Source of the DNA: Ciborinia camelliae
Taxonomy: Eukaryota; Ascomycota; Leotiomycetes; Helotiales; Sclerotiniaceae
DNA length: 64,000 bases
Assembly (NCBI GenBank): GCA_025890175.1
Contig: JANPYM010000001.1
Location: forward strand, 833,187-897,186
Direction: 5' to 3'
In this document: positions 10,589 through 20,859 of the stretch, in pieces
Numbering within the stretch: position 1 is the stretch's first letter
Layout: the number at the start of each line of letters is the position of its first letter
Position numbers and translations under genes: made by a program
Notes under the pieces: model-generated
What the model was told of the DNA's origin: nothing
Databases searched by the model: none
The model's input: only the letters and a program-made list of their open reading frames with translations

Positions 10589-12403
10589 ATGCCACTGCTT
10601 GACGCGTCCGCCGAAGCTTTGCCCGACCTCTACCTCCAGCGGGCTGCCAGCATCCTAGGAATGACAGCCCATGTGTTTGTTCGCATGGAAGGAAGCGAGC
10701 CTCTCACACTGAAATACGACCGTCATAGCGATATACTACCGCCGTCGCTTGAGATTCCGTGGACCGTAGTGTGCAAACGCCTTGGGCGACCAGCCCCGGC
10801 TCTTACTTACGTTGACGGTGTGGTAGCCAATTTCACATCAAGCAGCATGTCACACAGTGGCGTGACGCTCGAAAACTTGGAGTTGCTCGTTCCAACAGTC
10901 GGAACCATAGAAGAGCGCACGTTCATTGGCATAATGATTGAAATAAACGCCAAAACAATACCGATTCTCCATCAAGTCATCGAGGCCCAAAGATCCGTCT
11001 TGGCTCAAAATTCTTCTTCGCTCAAAGACGCAATACGAAGTCTCCATAAACTGATAAAACAGGTCACCAGGATTCTAGACAAGCTCCATGCGAACCGAGC
11101 TCAAAAAAATCACATTGATCCTCTCATATGGACGCTCACTGTGGCGAATTTGGGAATCCCTTGGGTGAAAGATGTGGTTGGGGCTGCAGGTACAGCGCAT
11201 CCCTTCTTTCACATGATGGATGAATTCACTGGACGGTCTGAATACAACACGGGTATCGGCAAAGAAGCGCAAATTGTTCGAGCTATGTATCCTATTCATT
11301 GGCGCCAGTTTCTCGAGGCCATTAGGGAAGTGTCGGTCGCGGACTACGTTGCTGCCTCGAAGGATAGAGAATTAATGGACCTCTGGAAAACCTTTACATC
11401 CTCATACCAGAGCAACGACGGTTTACTGGGATTTCACCGGCGAAAGGTGTTCGGCTTCCTTGCTGTCTCGTTCAGGATTGGTCGAAATACAACCATCAAT
11501 GGTCTAGGCCGTAAGCGCAGGAATGAGCCTTGGCTAGAAGCCGATCAAGAATTGGAAAAGGCACGTCTAGAACGCAGATGTCTCGACTCAGATGAACACA
11601 TCCCGGGTACCAGACCTAGTTCAAACAAATTCTTTGTGTCCCAGCTCATAAAAAATAACTCGGAAGAAACTGGTTATTGGTTTTCGGCCAAGGGCAGTGT
11701 TTACAACGCAAGCACATTTATGCAGAAGCATCCAGGAGGTGATACTGTGATCGCTTTGAGCAGCGGCCAAGACATTACAGACAGCTTGAAGGCAGTCGGC
11801 CATTTGACGCACCATTCGACCCGCAATAAACTTGAGACCTATCGCATAGGGACCCTGGAAACCCCGAAATTTGCTTCTTCAAAGGCAGAAGACCTCTACA
11901 TGGCCGCCGTTGATCTTGGCCAAAAGGCAGCCGAAATGGAAAACGTGCACCGGAGAAATTTCCAGTTGTTGAATGGGAAACTTACAATGCTGGACGAACC
12001 TGGGCTTCTCACACCTAAGAAGGCAAGTCACCTACTTGATGCAAAGAACAGGCTCCAGGACGAGCATGTGCCGGCATTGGCGATGCTTTTAGATGCACTA
12101 CTCGATGATATCGCGAAACTGGACATTAAAATTGACCTGAGCACCATTCGAGCTCAAACGGTCGGCTTTGTTCCGTCGGAAACAAAAGTAGGCACCGCAA
12201 TCCGTTTCTTAAATTACGAAATGGCGGTAGACACGCTACAGAAAGACTTAAGTCGTTTGACTGAGGTAAAAAATCTTGTTGCCATGGTTCTTGGAACTTT
12301 CGAAGACCCTGGCTTCACATATTCTGAGCAAAGTCAGTTTGAATCCATTGTGAACAATTTAAGTAGCATAGCAAGTCGATTGGTATTGCTTGCGGGGAAA
12401 TGA
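10589..12403 (+). CDS. IDO/PrnB-like heme dioxygenase fused to cytochrome b5
   Basis: Intronless, 604 aa. Residues about 1-330 follow the indoleamine-2,3-dioxygenase/PrnB superfamily: ILPPSLEIPWTVVCKRLGRP then ALTYVDGVVANF, an IDO-like helical block, HPFFHMMDEFTGR, YPIHWRQFLEAI and GFHRRKVFGFL, where His283 aligns by eye with the proximal heme ligand. Residues about 363-430 are a cytochrome b5 domain: KHPGGDT with His381 and VGH with His405, the 24-residue ligand spacing of b5. A helical tail of about 170 residues follows, of unknown role. IDO enzymes open the indole ring of tryptophan; PrnB rearranges a tryptophan in pyrrolnitrin synthesis; b5 can donate electrons to IDO. A fused b5 would be a built-in reductant (inference). 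There is no signal peptide or TM helix. Being next to a prenyltransferase and P450 suggests action on an indole metabolite. Domains are confident; reaction unknown. Confidence 0.75.
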   Translation: MPLLDASAEALPDLYLQRAASILGMTAHVFVRMEGSEPLTLKYDRHSDILPPSLEIPWTVVCKRLGRPAPALTYVDGVVANFTSSSMSHSGVTLENLELLVPTVGTIEERTFIGIMIEINAKTIPILHQVIEAQRSVLAQNSSSLKDAIRSLHKLIKQVTRILDKLHANRAQKNHIDPLIWTLTVANLGIPWVKDVVGAAGTAHPFFHMMDEFTGRSEYNTGIGKEAQIVRAMYPIHWRQFLEAIREVSVADYVAASKDRELMDLWKTFTSSYQSNDGLLGFHRRKVFGFLAVSFRIGRNTTINGLGRKRRNEPWLEADQELEKARLERRCLDSDEHIPGTRPSSNKFFVSQLIKNNSEETGYWFSAKGSVYNASTFMQKHPGGDTVIALSSGQDITDSLKAVGHLTHHSTRNKLETYRIGTLETPKFASSKAEDLYMAAVDLGQKAAEMENVHRRNFQLLNGKLTMLDEPGLLTPKKASHLLDAKNRLQDEHVPALAMLLDALLDDIAKLDIKIDLSTIRAQTVGFVPSETKVGTAIRFLNYEMAVDTLQKDLSRLTEVKNLVAMVLGTFEDPGFTYSEQSQFESIVNNLSSIASRLVLLAGK

Positions 12404-13743
12404 TTTGTTATATGTATATCTGAGGGCTCTGTTTGATGGGAGTGATCGTGATAATGAGGGTCATGAGGTTTGGTGGTGGGTCAACTGGTGGGTGGTTTTT
12501 TGAATGACTAAAAGTTAATCGTCGGCGCTCGCTTAGAAGCATTGGAGGTCTTTAACATGCTCTTCAAATTCCAGACTAGTTTCTAACTTCTAAGCTGTGC
12601 CATCTGATATTGGGCTATTCGGTCGGCGCATTCTAGCATTCAAGTATGGCTGTGCTGTTCCAGGGTTTAAGATGTTTTGGTTAGCCCCGAAAGAGATCCC
12701 CCTGAGAAACGTTCTTCAAGCTGTGAAAATAGTCCATCAAAGATCAGTGAACCCTTTTTCAAGGTCAACCAGGTATTAACGCATAAGTAAATTGTTCTCA
12801 ATTCAGCAGTTTAGAAAAAGTTAGGTACTATCAGACATCTAGACAAAATCAATCTGCCTGGTGGCAAGCCATTGAGAAAAATAAGGTGAATCTTTTTACT
12901 TGAGATTGCAAATTGTGCAGTTAGCTTTAGTGTAAAGAAAATCTCAAGAAAGTGAACCCAACATGATCTATCACTTTCAGCGCCCAATGTCTGAGTTGAC
13001 CATCCACCGCATATTCCTTTGACTTGACTAACATACAAGAGTATTGAGAAATCTTTAGAATGCCGTTCTGGCGGCATATGGGTCGCCATATACGTGATTT
13101 AAAATTCAAAATGAACCAGTATGATTATAACTGACAAGAATTAGTGCCTACCTACTGGTCCAGACCCCTGCAAGCGAAACTCGCTCGCGAACTTAGGCCA
13201 GGCACACAAACAACAGCCTAATCGAACCTTGGAAACAAACTTTAATTTTCTCCAAAGAATATCTGTTGGTGCATCGAGCATGTTAACGACTCTTGTGTCC
13301 AGAGAGATCTCGCTCAGGTATTGATTTGAAAATTCAATTGAGGTTGCTTTTTGGAAACTTCGGTATTAGCCACACCTTCGGGCTGTGAGCACGCTCTAGG
13401 AGCGAGGATGGTTCTGAAACCACTGAAGAAATTGTAGGAGATGGATATCCATATTATTTCAAGAAGCAACAATAGCTGAATGGCCATTGCAAGGTAAGCA
13501 ATCTATTCCTTCAGTGTAATCTACCATTTTCCCTAACCCTCAACAGTGACTGGGTTATGCAGTCGGCAAGATCTTTGAAATCGCGGTATGCCTCATCGCT
13601 ACGGCAGATTTGAACTTTGTACAGATGCGAAAGGGGGCGAAAGAAGAACACATCTAAAGAATATGGATAAAATTATGGATATTTAGGACCAGCACTCTTC
13701 TTTTGAAGCTTTGAGGAACAAAGACTGCACTCAAGTTTTCAAT
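12404..13743. other. Intergenic, no supported gene
   Basis: About 1.3 kb of AT-rich sequence. The minus-strand ORFs near 12811-13109 overlap each other and show no domain. Only the 3' end of the IDO-like gene and the upstream region of a small basic ORF are expected here. Confidence 0.4.
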
Positions 13744-14037
13744 ATGGTAAAATATATTGTGGAGAATGACGAAAACGATGGATCCACTGGGTACAACAAC
13801 ACCATCTCAAGCTCCCCACCCCGCAAAAAGAAGTCGGGTGTCGCAAAGATCGTCGCAAAAGTTAAAGAGACGATCAAGATAGCAGCTGAATCAAAAGCTA
13901 CCAATGTAACAAAGGTCAAATCAGCTGCATTAAAAGATAAATCTGCCCATTACTCGAAGATCCTCCCAATAGCAGCCATACCACGGCGTAAAAGATCCTC
14001 CTCCTTGCGACCAAAAACTAGAACAGTTCAAGTTTAA
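13744..14037 (+). CDS. Small lysine-rich hypothetical protein
   Basis: ATG at 13744 gives 97 aa. After an acidic start the protein is strongly basic: PPRKKKSG, VAKIVAKVKETIK, two Lys-rich stretches and a C-terminal PRRKRSSSLRPKTR that resembles a nuclear localisation signal. I do not recognise a family. No intron is needed. It stands alone between the IDO-like gene and the copia relic. The Lys-rich pattern might be real, or an open frame in AT-rich DNA where AAA/AAG codons are common. Confidence 0.3.
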   Translation: MVKYIVENDENDGSTGYNNTISSSPPRKKKSGVAKIVAKVKETIKIAAESKATNVTKVKSAALKDKSAHYSKILPIAAIPRRKRSSSLRPKTRTVQV

Positions 14038-15044
14038 CTACCTTGTACAATACTTGAAATGATGGATTGGGCAATCATTACTCTCGAAGATTGACTCTAC
14101 AAGGGCAAGACCGTGTATGGGTTGGATTCATCGCCTTGCTGGGATACGAAGCACCATGGCCTTATGTATCGCAAGGGGGAAAAGCTCTTGCATTTGTCTA
14201 TTATACCATGAGCTCAATCAATTTCAGAAGCTACCCTGTCTTGTCGTTCTCGAGAATAAGTCCAGTTGGTAGTTCAATGGCAAGAACAGCGTCTCTAACA
14301 ATCCGAGTCATGTTGGTCTGCTCCACCAACTTTGGTAGATCGAAGAAAACCGGAAGCGCTGCTAAGGCTGCAAAGAAAGCAGTTATTAGAGGATGCAGCG
14401 TGGTAGTATGCTGTAATTTTGTTCTTTGAGCATGAAAGGCGAATTCTGCGGTGATCATCAAAACAGCTGAGGTAACCACCACTATGAGCGTGGTGGTTAC
14501 ACTCAATATTTAAATCGTCGTGGACAACACTACATGCAGTTTGGATGTGGTCGTGGACGTGCGGAAGGACCGAGTCGGTGGAATGCGTGCAGCTGTGCAA
14601 AAAACCTATAGCAGTGCCCCTGGCAAGAGAGCGACATGACGATTCATCATGAATAGCGCCAGTAGGGTCGAGACCAATGTGAACCTGTTAAGGGGTCGGC
14701 ATACCCCCTTCTTCAATAACACTATCCCTCAAAGGCCTGGTCATGATGGTATGCCTCGAACGGGCGAATTCAGAGCAAGGGGTGCGACTGACAAAGTTGC
14801 CAGACCTGGAATCAGTGGTAAAGCTGATACTGGTGACTAAAAAAATGTTGGAGACAATTTTGGAGCCTGCAAATACCCTAATATAAAAGGTCACCATCCG
14901 ATCACCCAATATATTGGTGATTGTATCGCCTTTAAGGCATGCGATTTTCGATTTTGCAAAGCAGTGGATTCGAACGCCACCCTGATATGTGGGATAAATC
15001 TCCTTCCGCGACTGCGGCGATTGGCGGGGGGGGGGGGGGGGGGG
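14038..15044. other. Intergenic up to first assembly gap
   Basis: Several overlapping ORFs on both strands, none with a known domain. A perfect 11-bp inverted repeat GTAACCACCAC/GTGGTGGTTAC sits at 14472-14500. The segment ends in a run of 19 G (15026-15044) against the N gap, so frames that cross it are artefacts. Confidence 0.4.
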
Positions 15045-15054
15045 NNNNNNNNNN
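15045..15054. other. Assembly gap (10 N) after a poly-G run
   Basis: Ten N immediately follow 19 consecutive G. The round size suggests a placeholder and not a measured gap. Glycine-rich ORFs across it should be ignored. Confidence 0.95.
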
Positions 15055-15745
15055 TGAATCTGAAACATCTCCTCAATCTACTATACCTTCTCCTATTATA
15101 CCAACCCCTGCCTCAAGGGATGAATCCCAATCACCCGAGAGTGAAAGCTTTCAGGTGAATTCAGACCCACAAGATTATGAGGAACACACCATAGCATGAT
15201 GTTGAGCATGCAACAGCTCAGACCAAAAAGCATAAGGATGACAAGAATGCAAAAGCCAGAGAAAGATACAAGAGAAAGCATGGTCCACCTCGTGCAAGAT
15301 CGAGATCTCCCAAGAAAAACAAGTGTACAAAGAATCCATTGCCTAAGGGTGACCCAACTCCATCCTTAATTGATATTCCTGAAAAACAAAGCTCAAGAGT
15401 TAGAACACCTGTCAAGAATCGACATGCTCTTCACACAATGGTCTTTGAAGTCGAAGCCAAGTCACATGGAGCATTCCTTACCCAACTCTTAGATGGCACA
15501 ATACAACCTGAAGGCCTTAATGGTGCTCAAGTGTCCACATGGATATCTGAAGTCCAAGCATTTATGGCCAATGCGAACCAAAACCCAAGAAAGAAGAATA
15601 CAATGATGCTGACTGCAACAAATAGCTTGAAGCAGAACTATCTGAAATCGCATCACTCGAAGAGAACCACACTTGGGACATAGTACCACGCCCAGAAGGG
15701 AAGAATGTCATTCCAGGCAAGTGGGTCTACAAGATCAAGCTTGAT
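15055..15745 (+). mobile_element. Truncated Ty1/copia retrotransposon relic (integrase-RT linker and RT start)
   Basis: Right after the gap is a Ser/Pro-rich stretch, then a basic RERYKRKHGPPRARSRSPKK segment, typical of the linker between copia integrase and reverse transcriptase. From 15644 the reading ASLEENHTWDIVPRPEG then KNVIPGKWVYKIK matches the conserved entry to the copia reverse transcriptase. The coding sequence is broken: there are frame changes at about 15199 and between about 15570 and 15600, and a TAG at 15623-15625 where the family normally has a Trp (TGG). The RT is cut off at about 15745, before its catalytic motifs. The left part is lost in the gap. No LTR was identified. 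Confidence 0.68.
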
Positions 15746-17213
15746 ATCAATTTTATTATTCAAGTCGAATTCATATTATCAAGATGATAAACTCCAATAC
15801 CAACTCCGACTCAAGCCCTGCGAATATTGCGACGACAAACCATTCTCCAACCCCAAATATACATACGCCATCCGCAAACTTCATGAAGCCAAATACTCCA
15901 ACCATCTACTTCTCCCTATCTATGCCTCTCCTTCTCCGCATAGGTTTTGTTCCATGGCTTTGCATCTTTAGCCTTCTCCATCAACGCCGTGCGATCCAAC
16001 ATCGTATCCCTAACCCCGACGTTAGCCCTTCCCCTTTCCTAACCCATGGTATAGTGTGCAACGCACCATTACATGGTCACAGAATTGGAATACATACACA
16101 GGATCTTGTTCAACACGTGGCTTTGTATGAACGTTGTATGAATGCAACTGAGAATCCATCCCTACTTTGATACCGTGATGGGGAGATGGTTTGAGTAATG
16201 CGTTGGCGCCCATTAGACCGGCTACTGCGCCGACGGTCATGATGATTGCTTCGCGTTTGGCCATCATTGACATGATATAGTGGTTGCTGGGTGGATTCTT
16301 GGTGTGAGTGATATGGTGGTAAGGGCTTTCGAACCGTTTGATGTTGAACAATGAAGACTTGGAATAATTTTCTTTTCTTTTCTTTTAACTGCTGATGTTG
16401 CTTGCATACAGATACAGTATGTAACAAAACCTTCCAGTCATCACCCTCCCACCTATAACCCATTTTATATATGTATCCCGAGGTCACTCCCGATCATTCA
16501 ATTCATAGTACCTAGCTTTTATAAAGTGGCATGATTTCTCATAGGCTCACAAAAAAGCCCAGTCGTGGCACCGTACGACAGGACACGCCACTTATGATCT
16601 GACCGGGGGTAACCGATCACCCCGCATTTTTGATCGGCATAGGTACCTACCGTGGACCTACCGTAGGTACATGATGGCAAAAAGGGGATAATATCTCACA
16701 GGGCTGAATTTGTTCCACCACTTGAATAAATCAATTTGATATTTCTACCTCGCAATGACATCGGATCGCAGAATATTCTTATCCTTTTTCGTGAGAAGTA
16801 AAATACCACTTATCTCCATCTTGAGAAAATACCTTCCACTTAGAAGGTGGTTGATATACCAGCATTTTCGAGGTACTTAAAATAATGACGTTCATCATGA
16901 ATGTATAAGATCAGAACTGAAAATAAGTTCGCAGACAATGAGACATCAATCAACACAATAGCATTTTTGGTATGTATCACTTACTCCAGCTGTATTTGTG
17001 ACCCAAACAGTTCATTTGATCACCATAAGAAATTCTTGCTTCACTGCCCAACCTCTATTGAGGGTTGGTGTTGCACTTGTTACTTCGGTTCCCGTGGCCG
17101 ACCGAACACCTGCCAGGAATCTCTAATTGAACGATTGTTGCATGGTTTGACTGTGTTCTAAGCTATACACATCGAGGAGTTCTTTAAGTCAAGATAAACG
17201 TGACCTCACCATT
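15746..17213. other. Intergenic between copia relic and MSH4 3' end
   Basis: Mostly without coding signal. It includes one small minus-strand ORF (16022-16273), listed separately. The right end is the 3' flank of MSH4. Confidence 0.4.
16022..16273 (-). CDS. Small hypothetical protein with one hydrophobic helix
   Basis: 83-aa ORF from the ATG at 16273. The N terminus MAKREAIIMTVGAVAGLMGANALL reads like a membrane-anchored start with a Gly/Ala-rich helix. The remainder is hydrophilic and ends in a Gly/Lys-rich tail. The family is not recognised, and the true 3' end could involve an intron. Support comes only from the plausible N terminus. Confidence 0.25.
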   Translation of the reverse strand: MSMMAKREAIIMTVGAVAGLMGANALLKPSPHHGIKVGMDSQLHSYNVHTKPRVEQDPVYVFQFCDHVMVRCTLYHGLGKGKG

Positions 17214-20200
17214 TCAAGTACCTTCGCTCGCCAATGTCTCTTCGCTTCTCGATTCTCCACTGGAAATACTATTGCTTGCATCATTTGTGTCGTCATCCTC
17301 GGAGTCTTCTGGGTCGCTATCGGCCATTTCTTTTTCAATATTTTCCATGCGAATTATGAATTCTCGTCGCACCTTTTCAATCCACTCTAACAATGTCGGA
17401 TTTTCCATGCTGCTATCCCGAAGCTGCTCAAGATGCTCTTTCAAGCCATGCAGAAGTTTCCTTCTTTTATTAACTGCCGAAGCCCTGGAAGAATTCTTCT
17501 TCGCAGCAGTTTGAGCAATGAGTGTCTTTGAGACTTTCTCGGCCACCGCGAGTACCTTTGATGGTAGATCGACCACACGCGCTAAAGCAAGACCATAGTG
17601 CTGTTCTTTAACACAACCCTGACCAAGTTTATACAGCATTGTCATGGTGTTTGGGTCACTCATGTCAACTGACAAATGGTAGACCTCGACGCCAGGGCGA
17701 CCAGACATAATTTGTGCTACTTCATGTCAGCAAGCATACTTATCAGATGAGATTTAGATATCAGCACACACCAAGCTCTTTAAAATGGGTGGCGAACCAG
17801 ATGAGTGCTCGGCTCTCTGCCAATGCTTCTGCAATGCTTAGAGCAATTGCTAGACCGTCCCTTGTACTAGTCCCACGACCAAGTTCATCGATAATCGCAA
17901 GACTTTTCTCATCAATATTCCTATAATATCTGGTCAGTAGAACACGGGGTGTAAGAAATAAATGGAAAGAACCTAAGTATGAACGCAGTTTCTCTCATTT
18001 CCGACGCAAAAGTAGAAACATTTGCTTCAATGCTATCATCCATCGACACACGAGCAAAGAGCTGATGGATCATTGGAAAGGAGGCATAGCTTGCTGGTAC
18101 AAAACAGCCAACTTGCGCCATCACACTCATGAGGGCGACTCCTCGTATATATGTACTCTTGCCACTCATATTGCATCCGGTAATGACCTGAAAACGAGAT
18201 TGCTGCGTTGCATAATAATCGTTGGGTACGAATTTATGTAACGGCTTCTAAGGGAATTGTATGTTAGTATAATTGGAGTCAATATCTATCTATTGACCCA
18301 CACGGACCTTGTCTCGAATTGGATGGCGGCCAGACTTGATAGCTATACAATCAGTAATCTCCGGCCTGACATAAGAATCTTGACTTGTGACTAATTGTCC
18401 AAAGGATGTTATCATATCAAGCATAGCAATACTCTCACAAACTTTGAAGAGACTGGGAATTTCGCTTCGCACATTCTCGAGAAGTTCCTGAATGGTTTTG
18501 TCGCTTCCCAAGATAACTTCTATGTGGGAGTCTTCGATTTTCTGGTTGAGCTTTACTAGATCTAAAGTCTGACACTCGATATACCCTTTTCTGCGAAAGC
18601 GATTTATGAGTATATCCGGTATGTTGCGACCATCGAATTCATTGTCGGAAAATCGAAGATAGTATCGCCGGAGATTGTCAAATTTAGTCTCACCTTGCAT
18701 TTCATGTTTTTCTGTCATCAGTGTGAGTAAGGCGACAAATACATCAGAAGAGGGTGAGCATACGATGAATTTCTGTCACATGCTGATGGACATCTTCGGT
18801 TGCTTCTTTAAAGGTTTGGCGTGCTACATCTAAGAAGCCACTAACCCCTGCTTTTACAGCATATGTTCGTTGATTTCGCAAATCTAGAGGGGTCTTCTGG
18901 TAAGTAACATCCTCATTTATAACTTCGTTAATAAGTTGCATGGTAGAGTCGACGACTTCAATACGACAGTTATTGCGTATCTGGACTAATAGCTCTGATC
19001 GAGCTCCCGATAAACTCTCAAAAACCGGGCCGACAGATTGCGCAAAGGATTTTAGCATCAGTATATTGTTGATGTCTTGTTCCGAGTTCCAGATACCTGG
19101 GACAGTTGGGATAATAATAAGCTGAAAGATGTCAGGAGACAACAGTGTAAATAATGGGCTCGAGTACGTACACAACTAAGCAGTTTTTCAATATCCGGAA
19201 TCGACTTCAAAGCTACGGCTTGGTTAGCAAATAACAAAATATAAGAGTAAAATTGAATTGGGTGTCAACGTAGTCGGCAATGAAATCTCATTATGACGAA
19301 AGCACATGACCATAGGGATATTCGACCAACCTTGCCTGGTCTGTAAGAACATATCCTCATTTTCTGATAACTCGGCCAATGCGTCGTAGCGAGCAGTTAG
19401 TAAAGCTTCCTGAGTCGAAGGTTGTAAAATATTGCTTCTCAATAGCCGTGATCCCATTGGTGTCAGTGTCTCGTTCATGAGTCCAAATAAACAATCTTTT
19501 GACTTGGCATTATGCAAATTCTGAATTAGTTCAAGTGATTGAATGGTAGCAAGATCTATCATCATGGAATCCTCTGATGGCTGATATTTAACTCGAAGAG
19601 AGTGAAATGCAAAGGTAAGAGACAAGCTCATGTCAATGTATTTCAAGGCCTATGCATATATGTGTTAGAAAATGTTACAAGGGGGGTACTACTTTCAAAA
19701 CTTGCCGCAGAAAAGCAGCAAACCGAGAAGTAGTTGCCTCCTACAGCTACTTTGATAGCTTCAAGATCTTCCTTGAATGCTAGCTGTTGGATATATTCAA
19801 TGCCGGATGTTTCGGACCAATAACGACGATCCACTGTAATGATCCTAGCTCCTAATATATTCTCTTCCACAATCTGATACATCTTAGATTTAGGATTCGG
19901 GGGCCCGGAGGTTGACACAATCAAGATCTGGGTAGGCTCGAAGACCTGTAATTTGTGGAGAGTTTTGACGTAGAATTGATTATCGCAGATCTGGCTGAGG
20001 ACTGCTTCGCCAGTTGAAATATTGACAAATGCCAATCCAACAGTGGGAGATACTCCACGGCCTTCACTGACAGCACAGATAATCTGTTGAGACTCGCCGC
20101 CTCCAATAATAGAGCTTGCTCGTGACCTACGCCCCGTGCTTGGACGAGTTGTACTGGGACGAGCAGTGCTTGAACGACGACGATGGGGAGGTAAGGAATA

Positions 20201-20281
20201 GGAATTAGAGTTGGTATACCCATATTGATATGATGTAGATGTCGTGCTGTAGGAAGTTGAGGGCCTGGAAAGCGATGCCAT
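17214..20281 (-). CDS. MSH4: Meiotic MutS homologue MSH4
   Basis: Eight exons by my model: 20281-19706, 19649-19331, 19212-19172, 19121-18764, 18711-18308, 18247-17973, 17920-17772, 17716-17214; 874 aa. MSH4 pairs with MSH5 as a sliding clamp that stabilises meiotic crossover intermediates; unlike MSH2/3/6 it does not repair mismatches. After a Ser/Arg-rich N terminus come the connector ([15 protein letters not shown]), core and lever segments ([39 protein letters not shown]) and the ATPase: Walker [10 protein letters not shown] (590-598), then [10 protein letters not shown] with Asp669-Glu670. The C-terminal about 60 residues are acidic and Ser-rich. Length is close to yeast Msh4. Intron 1 (19650-19705) has a GC donor. 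Translation starts at the ATG at 20281. It shares a 578-bp divergent promoter with the ribosome-assembly gene. All frames close, so the gene looks intact. Confidence 0.93.
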
Positions 20282-20859
20282 CCTCACAATCGGGAGTATA
20301 TAACCCTCGAATCTGTAAGTGAAATCATAGGTTAACAGCTAAACTATTAGTTGGTGTATCAAAAACCAGAGAATTATTTAAATCCAGAGAGGACATTTGA
20401 TTTTCTCTACTTTCTCTCATTGATGGAAATCATCCGGTGGAATGGAATGGATTGGACGAAGACGATGATGATGAATTTGGTTATCGTCTGATATTGTGGA
20501 AGAGGAGGGGACATATAAAATGCATCAATCAAATGCATTATGCAGGAAACACGGATTCCCATATGCACGGACCATCATAGGGCATGCTACTTGATGATTG
20601 GTTCACTAAATAGATAGATGACTAATCAGATCTCTATCGAGAAGTACCTAGACACCCGCCCATAAAAATTTCCGTAATAATCCCTGATCTCATATAAATT
20701 CCAAAAAAGACCCCTCTATCAAATAGGATGGTTTTCTGAAATCCCTGATCTTCTGAAATTTTCTTAAAAGACATCATCAGTTAGTTATCCAGTTATCATC
20801 GGATAATTTTTCTCAAACCAAAATTAAAAACTTCCAGAAATAGTCGTTCCTCCTCGAAT
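20282..20859. promoter_or_regulatory. Divergent promoter region between MSH4 and NLE1/RSA4
   Basis: 578 bp separate the two start codons, which point away from each other. No ORF crosses it. A meiotic gene and a growth-related ribosome-assembly gene thus share one intergenic region, although they should be expressed under different conditions. Confidence 0.5.

Noticed and set aside
14231..14506. Hydrophobic minus-strand ORF of 91 aa
   Set aside because: It begins only with TTG; the remaining ATG-started part is short and has no recognisable feature, and it overlaps another ORF.
14939..15199. Glycine-rich ORF crossing the first gap
   Set aside because: The glycines come from a poly-G run next to N; the frame is an assembly artefact. 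Only the right part is kept, as copia linker.
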